Origin: Mya arenaria
Lineage: Eukaryota > Mollusca > Bivalvia > Myida > Myidae
Direction of reading: 5' to 3'
DNA: 64,000 bases
NCBI RefSeq assembly: GCF_026914265.1
Contig: NC_069124.1
Span: forward strand, 52,998,388-53,062,387
A program made the translations under genes and the position numbers. Below, piece by piece: positions 53,380 to 63,985 of the stretch (positions are counted from its first letter, which is position 1; every line of letters begins with the position of its first letter). A model generated the notes under the pieces. That model saw only the letters and a program-made list of their open reading frames with translations, was not told the origin of the DNA and made no database searches.

Positions 53380-54385
53380 AAGATGACTTCAAAACGTGAC
53401 ATTGGATCATTCACGCTATGGACGACTTCAAAATGTTACCTTGGAGCTTTAACGCTATAGACGACTTCAAAATGTGACCTTTAGTCATTCACGCTATAAA
53501 CGACTTCAAAACGTGACATGGGATCATTCACACTATGAACGACTTCAAAATGTGACCTTAGATCATAAACGTTATATACGACTTCAAAATATGACCTTAG
53601 ATCATTAACGCTATGGGCGACTTCAAAATGTGACCTTAGATCATTCACGCTATGGACGACTTCAAAATGTGACCTTTAGTCATTCACGCTATGGACGACT
53701 TCAAAATGTGACCTTTAGTCATTCACGCTATAGACGACTTCAAAATGTGACCTTGGATCATTCACGCTATGAACGACTTCAAAATGTGACCTTAGATCAT
53801 TCACGCTATGGACGACCTAAAATGTGACCTTGGATCATTTACGCTATGGGCGACTTCAAAATGTAACCTTGGATCATTTACGCTATGGACGAGTCGACTT
53901 CAAAATGTGACCTTGGATCATTTACGCTATAGACGACTTCAAAACGTGACCTTGGATCATTCACGCTATGAACGACTTCAAAATGTGACATTGGATAATT
54001 CACAATGTGAACGACTTCAAAATGTGACCTTAAGTCATTAAAGCTATAGACGACTTCAAAACGTGACCTTGGATCATTCTTGCTATTAACGACTTCAAAA
54101 TTGTGACCTTCAGTCATTCACGCTATAGACGACTTCAAAATGTGACCTTGGATCATTCACGCTATAGACAACTTCAAAATGTGGCCTTAGATCATTCACA
54201 GTATGGACGACTCCAAAATGTGACCTTGAATCTTTCATGCTATAGACAACTTCACAGTGCGACCTTGGATCTTTCACATAGACAACTTAGAAGTGTGACC
54301 TTAGATCTTGCACGCTTAAGACGACTTCAAAGTGTGACCTTGAATCGTTCACGTTTTAGACGACTACTTGTGTGACCCTGGATCC
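53380..54385. repeat. 39-bp satellite, ~26 units, rich in TGACCTT
   Basis: The unit is ACGACTTCAAAATGTGACCT plus TGGATCATTCACGCTATGG, mostly at exact 39-bp spacing. Short units near 53812 and a long one near 53890 shift the frame. About 18 units keep TGACCTT. The 39-bp length preserves an open frame (13-residue repeat), but this breaks at the irregular units and no gene is called. Confidence 0.95.
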
Positions 54386-55085
54386 TGCATGCTTTACAAC
54401 AATTTATGTGATGGAGAATTGTGTAAAAATATTCACGAAGTGGGACATATCTGCCAACAGCATATGGATGTATGTAGGATACAACGTTTCACCGTCAGTG
54501 CAATACTTAACATTGACCATTGGACATTATAGCCTCTGCATGTCAAAGAGTTTTTTTGCTAAGGTTTACAGTCAAGTAACTTATTACACCAAGGGTATGC
54601 GGGATTTTTGTTATAGACTTAGAATTTTCATGAAAAACAAGTAAGTGACTATCGTATTCATATATTGACCTTTTATTGTAATGTTTATATTGTACTAAAT
54701 GAAAACACTTTTTTGAATGGTATAACCACATGTGTGACTATAAGAAAACCAGGAGGATTTGTACATGACAAGTCATAGAACTTGTGCCATATAAGGGACT
54801 GAAGGTGTAACTATACATGTTGTTTATCATGAATAAATGCATCAAGTATTCATAATTTGCTAAGCCTCATGTTGTTTCTCTGGAAACATTTGGCACCTCC
54901 ACATTTAGTGCTGCACAAACTTACTACATCATGTTTCCAAGTATGATACATACACAACTGAAACTGTCCATAACAATCTTCTGCATTAACAAATTACAAA
55001 AACATCTGACTATGATTGACAAAGCCAGTTGCTCAAAATATGTGTAAAGAATATACCAACAAAATCCACTAAAAGTTCTTTCCAA
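54386..55085. other. 3' flank of Tim8, nothing recognised
   Basis: A minus-strand AATAAA at 54672-54677 is the nearest candidate polyadenylation signal for Tim8, about 410 bases after its stop. Confidence 0.4.
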
Positions 55086-55355
55086 CTAACTAAAACCATC
55101 TGAATGTGCTGAAGCCTTTTTGCTCAATCTATTGCTGATAAGCTGTGAGGCATCGAAATATCTCTCAACACAATATCGCATACATGTCTCGTTGCGACCA
55201 TCTAATTTGTCTCTTGGTGTCACATCACAAATATCCCAACATAAGCGGGTGATTTTGTTCATTCCTTCATTTATTTCCGCCAGCATTGCCATACCCTGGA
55301 CCATCTTAACATGCTTAGGGTCCATTTTTTGTTGGTCATCTCCTCCAAAACTCAT
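55086..55355 (-). CDS. TIMM8: Tim8 small mitochondrial import chaperone
   Basis: An 89-residue protein with the twin Cx3C motif, Cys39/43 (CWDIC) and Cys58/62 (CMRYC), separated by 14 residues as in human TIMM8A. DKLDGR between the motifs and CVERYFDASQLISNRL after them are typical of Tim8 rather than Tim9, 10 or 13. Tim8 pairs with Tim13 in the intermembrane space to escort inner-membrane proteins to TIM22/TIM23. There is no signal peptide, as expected for import by Mia40-driven oxidation. The coding region is one exon. A possible acceptor (TTTCCAG) ends ~35 bases before the ATG, so a 5' untranslated exon may exist. Confidence 0.95.
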   Translation of the reverse strand: MSFGGDDQQKMDPKHVKMVQGMAMLAEINEGMNKITRLCWDICDVTPRDKLDGRNETCMRYCVERYFDASQLISNRLSKKASAHSDGFS

Positions 55356-56299
55356 TGTGGCGTCCTTTGTTTTGGTCAGTTATTTCTGGAAATAACAATA
55401 CAATCATGAATAAAAACTGCAAATAATTCTTGAAAACATATTAGCTAAACATCTTAATTTTCAGCCTTCAAGACACAAATTTAGATTGTGCACATGACAT
55501 GAAAATTTGCAACTAAAATGAGCAGTTATACTATGTACCACTCACTGACTGCCATTTTGGACCGAATTTGAAAAAACAACAACTACAATGTATTTTTGGA
55601 CTGATTTTTTAAGCCATTTTCTGTAACTGCAATTGGTCCGGTCAAGTCAAAATCGGTCCAGACCGGCAAATTGTCGTTTTTAGAAGCCCTGGTACCAGGC
55701 ATAATGTCAGAGTCATTCCATTTTAAACATTTTTTTTTTTGAAAAATAAGTTTGTAGCAAAGGTAAACTGCGCTCCCAATAGGTTCTCCCAAACAGCCCT
55801 CCATCTACGCAGCTTGCACCTATTATACATGCAGGGCTTACATTTTATAATTATACATAATAACAAATACTAAAACTTGTTCAATATGACAAAATTGGCC
55901 AGCCAGAACAATCACTGGCCACAAGGAGTTGATTATTATCCTTTTTAAATAATGTACATGTATATACATGTAGTTCAACACCAGTCCGTCCTGCTGCATA
56001 TGTACAACTGCATGGCAAAAGGGAATGAACTTTTTGAATGTTGCAACATGTATGTACATTTGAACGTCATGGTTTTTCTTCCACTAAAATATAATATGTT
56101 ATGTTTCATTGAATCTAAACAAATATCAAGGAAAATCTCTCAAGTAATCACAATATTTCTTCAGAATAATGTATAAACATAAAGTCAAACATAAATAAAC
56201 AAAAGCTAACTGTCACTGACTATGGCCGTCCTAATTTTAGAGAGTTTGGTTATAAGAGGTTGTATGTCTGTTGTCACGCCAAATTAAGAGAGCGGACAC
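55356..56299. other. Upstream of Tim8, nothing recognised
   Basis: No gene or clear repeat was supported. Confidence 0.5.
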
Positions 56300-56790
56300 T
56301 GTAAGGACAGTGTTAGCCAGTTCAAGAGTCATTTCTCTGGAGTGACTGAGACGACATAGCTGGTTATCAAACCTGGCTAAGATATTCTGCCCATACATAT
56401 TCTGCCCAAATTTGGAATCGATTTGACAAAGGCGTTATAAGTAATTGAAAGGACATGACTGATTTAGGGTAATTTCTATAATCAAAGGGCCACAACTCCT
56501 GAGTGACTCAAGCGATATTGCTGGTTAACAAACCTGTCCAAAACATTATTCCCATTCACATTCTGACAAAATTTGGTGATCGGACAAAGGCTTTAAAAGT
56601 TATTGATCAGATATGAACAATTTGAGGTAATTTATATAATAAAAGGGCGGTTACTCTAGAGTGACTCGAGCAATATACCTGGTTATCAAAAACTGCTAGG
56701 ATGTTATGCCCATACATATTCTGACCAAATTTTGTGATAAATGGACAAAAGCTTTTAAAGTTATTGATCAGACAACATACTTGATGCCGC
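56300..56790. repeat. ~158-bp tandem repeat, three units
   Basis: Units share GAGTGACT-GAG, CTGGTTATCAAA, GCCCATACATATTCTG and AAAGTTATTGATCAGA-like blocks in the same order, at about 56322, 56484 and 56642. The copies are diverged. Confidence 0.85.
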
Positions 56791-57099
56791 CCACCTGCCT
56801 ATTCCCCTCAAGTGAAACTATAAAATGTCACGTTCTATGAATAGGTGAATAAAAACAGGTGTCAATATTAATTTTGTGGCCACTTTTTCAAAAGTCTTAG
56901 TAAAACCAATATAATTTTTGTGAAAATGAATACTTATCAGCAAGCAGAAAGGTTTGGTTTTTTGCATGTTCATATGATGACAACTGATAAGTTAGTAAGG
57001 GATTTTTTATTGTTGTATGTAAATATACACCAAATTAAGGTTATGGGTCTCTGATGTTAGATAGCAGTTTTGGCCATCAGCATTTTATATCAGTTAAAT

Positions 57100-57680
57100 A
57101 CACAAATCTCTCTTGAAGTTGAGAACCAATTTCAAAATTAGAGGGGGTGTATGTCGTGGTATGAATCAGTCAATAATTGTTGGTATGTGGTGCATTGTTG
57201 GAATCAATGTCTGGCTGCACAGATGTTTTTTTTTTAAATCAGACAAGGAAAAGAAATCACTAGGGTCTGTGGTTTTGAATAGGTACAGTACAGCCCCAAA
57301 TGCCATCCCTATGTCTCTGTCAACTCTTCCTATATACCAAGTTTGTTCACAATATGTCAACCCAAACTAAAGTTGTTCAGTATCTACTGTTTTTTAATGT
57401 TTAGAAACACTGACCTTCACTCTAGGGCCCAAAATGCAATCCAATGAAAGGTCTTCATAAACTCTTCCTATATACCAAATTTGGTCGCAATATGTCAACC
57501 CTAACAAAAGTTGTTCAGAACCAAAGTTCTGTTGTTGTTTTAGTAATGTGTTCAGTGACCTTAACCCTAAGAGCCCTAAATACAATCCCATATTCTATTT
57601 CTGTATACCAGGTTAAGTAACTAAATGTTAAACCTAACTTAAATAAGTTTGACGCCGCCCAAAATCCTGGTGGCATCTAC
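57100..57680. repeat. ~165-bp diverged tandem repeat
   Basis: Blocks TCTTCCTATATACCAA, CAATATGTCAACCC and AAAGTTGTTCAG recur at about 57325 and 57470, with decayed copies either side, ending in TTTGACGCCGCCC. The 56.3-kb repeat also ends in GCCGCCC, suggesting that the two may be parts of one larger element. Confidence 0.75.
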
Positions 57681-58029
57681 TACGAAGAGTTAACACTTTA
57701 TGAGACCACTGTATAGTTAAACACCAGTGATATAAGATCCAAATGTGGACAGAGATTTTAATACTAGTAGGATGGATAGCTTGACCAGTGGCAAATGCCT
57801 ACGACAAAGCGCATACATTTGCGACCATTCACAGATGGTCATGCAGCTGATCACAACAGTCTGAAATGGGTCTCACATCATTGCATGCCCATTTTCGAGC
57901 AATTGCTCGATCAGTCACGGTTCATTGCAACCAATGGACTATCCTACAATTGTTGGTGCCAATTCCACAACAAGTCCATACCAGGGCTTATACTTGTAAG
58001 CTGTCTTAGCTCAAATGTGGCCTGTATGT

Positions 58030-58432
58030 ATTTCTTTAGATATTGCGGACAATGTTAACCTGTGAAAGTGCAAGCACTTATTTCCAATGCTGTCCTTTGT
58101 TTTTGCTGAAGGGACAGCACGCCGAAGATACAGTGGTGGGATTCAAGGAAGTCCAGGTGCAACACCCTAGTTCTTTTTCGAAGAGAACCCTTGGTTCTTT
58201 TACATGCTATGTGTAAAGCACTGATATACAGGGGTACAACTTTCTTGGGTTGAACCAGTACAGAGTACACCACTTTTCCAAGCACTACCCTTAAATGCCG
58301 AGCGCCAGGCAAGGGCGCCACTTGTACCAACTTTTAATGTCTTTTGGTATGACGTGGCCAGGGATCGAACCCACAACCTCCTGCTCCGTAGGCGGACGCT
58401 TGACCCCTACTAGGCCACGAAGACGGCCTTTA
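58030..58432 (-). mobile_element. tRNA-derived SINE with long body
   Basis: On the minus strand the head reads GTGGCCTAGTAGGGGTCAAG, then GGAGGTTGTGGGTTCGATCC, with A and B boxes at tRNA spacing. It is followed by GTGCTTGGAAAAGTGGTG and a further body to about 58030. The borders of the body are uncertain. Confidence 0.65.
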
Positions 58433-59052
58433 AAATGGAGTCCAGTTATTTACACAAAGGAATAACATAAAACTTTAAAAGGACCACCGACAAAAACGAT
58501 TTTCAATTAATTCAGTTGGACCTATAATACGTTAACTATATGCAGTGAAGCAATACAATACACACTTGAACAGTCTGATAAATCATTACATCATCTCAGA
58601 CTAGCCACAATATGAACATTCAAGAACTTATTAATCGTTTTGACAATTGTTATTTATGTTATGTCTCGAGTCTGTAAAGAACAAAAATCTTTTAAAGACT
58701 CGATGACGTCCATTTAGGTGGACTTACCCGACTATACATTACACCAGTGTTATCACTAACATTTAGTGATTACAAAACATGTCGCGAAATATTGTGACAT
58801 TACCAAATATCAACGCTTTATATGTCTATCTTCAGATTACTCTGTGATTTTTGATATACAAAAAATGTGAAGTACGTTCTCTTTATTTTTGACATTTACT
58901 TACATCGTATACCAAAACCTATCTGCAGAATTTCGATTGACCGCTGTCAAATTTAGCGTGCTTAACCTTTAGACGGATGTATTATTACGCGCATGCGTCA
59001 GCTAAAAATAGTACAATTGAGGTCAAAAGGTTATATCGTCTAGGCAACTTTC
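58433..59052. other. Upstream flank of the unknown gene
   Basis: No exon was supported. It may contain the promoter of the gene at 59136. Confidence 0.45.
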
Positions 59053-59069
59053 AGTTTCACTTTCACTTT
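59053..59069 (-). promoter_or_regulatory. ISRE / IRF-element match
   Basis: AGTTTCACTTTCACTTT on the plus strand reads AAAGTGAAAGTGAAACT on the minus. It contains GAAAGTGAAACT, a perfect IRF-element match, 67 bases before the ATG at 59136. Confidence 0.45.
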
Positions 59070-59135
59070 GCGCTACTGAAAGTATGTAAAAAAAACAAAA
59101 ACGAGTCACGTGTGCTTTAAAAAAAATCTACCAAC

Positions 59136-59375
59136 ATGCCACTGACAAAAGAGGGCTTGGAAAAGGCTAAGAAGAGGCGTAATGAGAGACTCTCTGGGTG
59201 GATAAGAGATGTGAGACAAGAGAACGAGTTTGGTATACCACGCCTGCAAAACCAATTTAGACACATTTTCCAAAAAATCGAATGGGTGCCGAAAACAAAG
59301 GACAAAATAAAGACCAAAGAGGACATTGGCAATGGTAAATCGATTGAAGAGCAAAGTATTATGGTAGATATGAAG
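59136..59375 (+). CDS. Unknown gene, exon 1
   Basis: ATG in the context CCAACATGC, 80 codons, then donor GAAG|GTAACT. The Lys/Arg-rich composition is unlike nearby random frames, which are Phe/Ile/Leu-rich. Confidence 0.6.
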
Positions 59376-61174
59376 GTAACTCTCACTTTATGTAAATAAC
59401 TAAAGCCTCCTTTAGTCCCTGATTTCAATGCAAATAACATACATGTACATTTATTCAAATGGGAACCATTTACGTACACATTTTTTTTTTATTATAAAAT
59501 TCAAATGGTAACCATTTACGTACACAATTTTTTTGATTATAAAATATAATATTAAAATAATGATTTCTCAGGTATATAAGATGCTTATTCAATGTCAACG
59601 ATAAAACAAAAACAGTCACCATTCAGTGCCGTAGCTACACTGGGGCACACCGAGGCACCTGCCCCGGACCCCCATAAACCGTTCTGCCTCGGTGTATTTT
59701 TAAGTGTGGCTACGGCACTGCCATTTATAAACAGAATGTTGTATAGTTTTATATGTAAATGTATCTTTCTTGTTTTAATATTGACAGGTGACAGGTGACT
59801 TATTTTCAAGAATAATGCTTTTTCTTTTGTGTCTATACTTTGAAGGCCATATTGAAAGTTATGTTCTCATATGTCTAAATGTGTAACCTTCGGTAAATAA
59901 AGCGTAATAAAAGGCAGCAATTATTAATTAGATCCCTACCAAAACCACTAAATTATGATGGGGAGAGGAGTTGGAAGGCATTCAGTCTAAAGTTCTCTCG
60001 TACTGCTGAGTGTTCTGCATGGGTGGACAGATGTTTGTATGCTCTCTGCTGGTGCTTTTCAGCCAAAGCAGCAGATTATAACGTCGTAATATAAGTAAGC
60101 CAATTCCATATTCAAATTTATTCCATAAGGTGGAGGGACGTTTTGGTATTACCGAGCTAGCAAAAACTGCACAGACATGCTTTCACGAGACTAAGTGTGT
60201 TTCTGGAACATTGAAAAGACAAAGTTATGACCCTTGGAAACCGGGCTTTTAAAGACGATACATATAAGGGTTGTCCAGAATTGGCCAATTCCCACATGTT
60301 TGAAGCATATTTAGCGTTTCATGGGTCTGGTCATAGAGGTTTACTATAGACTTTTTTATGTTCGCAGTAACACTCATTGATATGCAAAATTTTACTGGCA
60401 AGGGCAAATTTGTGTGGGCTGTAAAGCAAGATATTACTTTTGTACAACTAAAGAATTCCGAAAGCAGAACCCATGTACTTGCGTTGCCAAATCACATAGA
60501 CTTAAGTCTCGATTAGAGAGTGCAAGGGTTATATGATGATTTTTAGCGGAGTTGCCTGGTGTGATGATTGCACAAAGGTTCTGATAAGCTTGAGGGGTCT
60601 GTGGTTAGCGTGCATCGCCGATGTTATGCTGTAGTGCCTGAAGTTGACCGATCTGCAATTGACCAACGGACTAAATTATCAAATTAACCAATGACTAAAA
60701 ATCCCACAAACGTGGAAAAATGCATTTCGAACAACCACTTCCCTTTCATCAACAAATATCACAAAAGTTGTGCTTATGTAATACTTATGATACACCTTTG
60801 TGCAGAACCTTTTCTTGATGCACGGTGGTAAACATCTATATTTATTGCATTTTTGTTTTTATTTTTAAGTTTTTAAACCACGTTTAGACTACATTAATTC
60901 GTTAATTAAACATATGTTAATAAATTGTATAATTGTAAGAGATGACTTCTCACATTTATGACAGGCACATTTATATAGATAGTGACCGCGGTCCTTAAGA
61001 TTGGAGCATTTTATTTGCCTGTCTTTCCATTCGATACTCTACAGAGCACGGGCCCTGGCACGGTCAGCAGGGAGCTGTTCACGTGCCCGCTGGAGGATTA
61101 CCCTATCCACGACTCCAACAGCAGTAACCTCAGCTCGAGTATCGGACACAGCCGCGAGGAGATCAGAGTATCGG
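59136..61174 (+). CDS. Unrecognised gene, first two exons
   Basis: Exon 1 (59136-59375) and exon 2 (61045-61174) join in phase 0 and leave one spare base for an exon that is probably beyond the window or not recognised. Exon 1 codes 80 very basic residues starting MPLTKEGLEKAKKRRNERLS and containing FRHIFQKIEWVPKTKDK. Exon 2 codes 43 residues with VSRELFTCPLEDYPIHDSNS and SSIGHSREEIRV, Ser-rich and acidic. No signal peptide, membrane segment or known domain is visible. An IRF-element match lies just upstream. I do not recognise the family; linking the two exons is inference from phase and splice quality. Confidence 0.55.
59634..59720. mobile_element. 87-bp hairpin MITE with 5-bp target duplication
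   Basis: The ends CAGTGCCGTAGC and GCTACGGCACTG are perfect inverted repeats, and inversion extends inward to GAGGCA/TGCCTC. CCATT flanks both sides. It lies in the first intron of the unknown gene. Confidence 0.85.
61045..61174 (+). CDS. Unknown gene, exon 2
   Basis: Acceptor GATACTCTACAG after a pyrimidine-rich tract, donor TCGG|GTAATT. It is GC-richer than the flanks, as the known exons here are, and open in the frame set by exon 1. Confidence 0.55.
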
Positions 61175-61279
61175 GTAATTTTGCGAGCTAAGGTGTCACA
61201 TGGCAGATCCTGAAAGGTCCTAAATCTAATCCGTCTTCCTTTTAGGATAAAAGGGACTCTCACTCACTCACAGTATTTG

Positions 61280-61745
61280 TATACCACGTGATGAATTACG
61301 TCATATATGCTACGTCGGAAGGCAAAATTTTGCTTGAAATGAAGACTAAATCAAAGATAACATTTTTTAACAACACCATTTTAAATGAAACAAATGGCAG
61401 TCTATGCCGCTTAAAGAGCCCCGCATTTGTTTTATTTCCGAAATTTGATAAAGTTATTAGTTTCATCAAACACTTCGACAAACCTGTTTCCAAAATAATG
61501 TTTTGACAGTGCTCCGTCAGACGGCCGTATTGTCAAAAGGTTTGTCGAAGTGTTTAAAGAAACTAAACTCTCAATCAACCTCTGGCAAACGACTGAAGCC
61601 AGGGCTCCGTAAGCGGCATAGACTAGGCTATGTTTCATTTAAAATGGTGAAGAAATAGTAAAGTTATCTTTGTTTAAAGTCTCTTTTCAAATCAAAATAT
61701 TGCCTTCCGACGTAGCAATTATGGCGCAATTTATCACGTGGTATA
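61280..61745. mobile_element. ~466-bp fold-back MITE
   Basis: The ends TATACCACGTGATGAATTAC and the mirrored TTTATCACGTGGTATA are inverted, and both continue with CTACGTCGGAAGGCAA. Inner blocks such as AACACTTCGACAAACCT and AGGTTTGTCGAAGTGTT are also paired, so nearly the whole element is palindromic. No coding. Confidence 0.88.
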
Positions 61746-62260
61746 GACACTGGATTCTGTGTTGACAACGATTTATATACACCCATTTTCCACGTTTTAA
61801 ATTATTTTCAATAGCGTTCTAAAGCTTTTTGGCTATTATTTTACTATAATGAAATATCAGCAGCTTAATATTTCAATTTTAAAGGAATTTTTGCGGCGTA
61901 AATTTCCCAAAAAAATCCATGTTGAAGACTTTTTAAAATTCTTCTATCAATGGGAAGAGCTGCAATGCATCATCAACTTACTGAATATATTTAAAGTGGC
62001 AGAGTTAGGCAAAGTGATATAAATAATATGTGCGTGTTCCTTGCCGCAGAAAATGTGTTAAAAATATAATTAAAATAATATGTAAGACTAGCCCCACAAC
62101 CTTAGTCAATCCCACACACGTAGGGACAACTGCATTCCGTATCATTCGCAACCAATTAAACTGTTTTAGCGGTTGGGAGGCAGGGGGTTAATGGCGTTTA
62201 TGGTGGTTATATGGCTCTCATTAAACTATTTAAGGAATGAAAACAGATACTTACTGTTGT
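61746..62260. other. Nothing recognised
   Basis: AT-rich non-coding stretch. Confidence 0.45.
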
Positions 62261-63750
62261 TATCCCCCGCCGAATCGAAGATTTCGGGAGGGGGATATTG
62301 TGTTGGCGTTGTCCGTCCGTCCGTCCTTCCGTCCGTCCGGTATCATTTCTTGGTAGGCATTGATCAGAAAATGTTCAAACTTGGTCAGAATGTTCCCCTT
62401 GATCATATCTCGATCACTTTTAAAATTGGGTCACATGGGGTTAAAAACTAGGTCACTATGTCAAATCTTAGAAAAATCTTTGGAACATACTAGAGGCATT
62501 ATACATGGTCAAATATTCATGAAACTTTATCAGAATGTTTTCCTTGATGAACTCTTGGTCGTAGATAAAACTGGATCACATATGATAAAAAATTAGGTCA
62601 CTAGGTCAAATCTTAGAAAAATCTTGTCCGGAACCATATCATGGAAATGATTGGTCAAGTTATGTTCAAATTGGTCATGATGTAAACCTTGATGAAATAT
62701 GGATCACTTAAAAAAGTGGGTCACATGGGGTCAAAAACTTGGTCAGTAGGTAAAATCTTAGAAAGATCTTTGGAACATACTAGAGACATTATACATGGTC
62801 AAATATTCATAAACCGTAAACATAATGTTTTCCTTGATGAAATTTTGGACTTATTTAAAACTGGGTCACATATGATCAATTAGGTCACAAGGTCAAATCT
62901 TAGATTTTTTTGTCCGGAATGGAAATAATTGGTCGGATTATGTTCAAACTTGGTCATGATGTACTCCTTAATGAAATATGGACCGCTTGTAAAAGTGGGG
63001 CATATGGGGTCAAAAATTAGGTCACTAGGTCAAATTTTAGAAAAATCTTTGAAACACATTAGAGGCAATATGAATGGTCTTATATTCATGGAACTAGATC
63101 AGAATGTTTTCCTTGGTGAACTCTTGGACATGTTTTAAACTGGGTCACACGTGATAAGAAATTAGGTCACTAGGTCAAAACTTTCAAAAATATTGTCCGA
63201 AACTATTTTATGGTGGTGATTGGTCTGATTAAGTTCAAACATGGTCAGAATATTCTCTTAGGTTAAATTTCGACTGCATTTTAAAAGTGGGTCATATGGG
63301 TCAAAAACTAGGCCACTGGATCATATTTTACAGAAATCTTGGGAGCACTCTAGAGGCAATACATCTGCTCTAATTTCCATGAAACTTAATCAGAATGCCT
63401 CGATGAAATCTTGGAATAGTTTTAAACTTGTAGGTCATGTGGGGTCAAAAATGAGGTCACTGAGTCAAATATTAAAAAAAACTTTGTGGGCACTCGAGAG
63501 TCTATATTTTTTGCATATATTTGGCCCAATCTTCATGAAACTTAATTAGAATGTTTGCCTTGAGGAAATCTTAGATTAGTTTGGAACTGGTTAACATGGA
63601 ATTATAAACTAGGTTTCTTGGTCAATTCTAAATGTTACATTATATACAATATTTTTTATATTTAAACAGTTGCAATCAAACTCAAACTCATATATATATC
63701 ATCAACAATTGATTTCCATTCCTTGACTTAGCCCAATCAGGAGGGGGATA
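62261..63750 (+). repeat. ~1.5-kb element with AGGTCA-rich internal repeats
   Basis: The ends TATCCCCCGCC and GGAGGGGGATA are inverted. A TCCGTCCG tract lies at 62316-62339. The interior repeats with a ~287-bp period of two ~145-bp halves, marked by GGTCACATGGGGTCAAAAAC and TAGGTCACTAGGTCAAATCT. No long coding frame. It is probably a non-autonomous transposon that carries a satellite. Confidence 0.85.
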
Positions 63751-63858
63751 TCAATTCAACGAATTTGCTTGTTATCATATATATCGAGCGAGGTTATATG
63801 AGCAACATGTCTTATTTATAATAACGAGCCCGTACATGACTTTCGGGTAATTTTCATA

Positions 63859-63985
63859 TTAAATAATTTGATTTGATTGGTTAATAGATATTATTAGATA
63901 AGTATTGACCAATCAATCAACATTAAATGATTTGATTTGATTCGCTAATAGATATTATTAGATAAGAATTGACAAATCAATCAAC
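63859..63985. repeat. 64-bp tandem duplication with internal dyad
   Basis: Two copies of a segment with AATTTGATTTGATTGGTTAA and TAGATATTATTAGATAAG lie head to tail. Each copy is itself loosely palindromic (TTGATTGGT ... ACCAATCAA). It ends near the window edge, so more copies may follow. Confidence 0.85.

Noticed and set aside
53630-54375. Frames with a 13-residue repeat such as SRYGRLQNVTLDH
   Set aside because: The 39-bp unit keeps the frame open, but irregular units break it into separate frames and there is no start or splice context.
53380-54385. A CRISPR-like array
   Set aside because: Units are contiguous and lack unique spacers, no cas genes are present, and the genome is clearly eukaryotic.
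57795-58058. 87-codon frame starting MPTTKRIHLRPFTDG
   Set aside because: Somewhat protein-like, but no family is recognised and it runs into the SINE body. Not supported as a gene.
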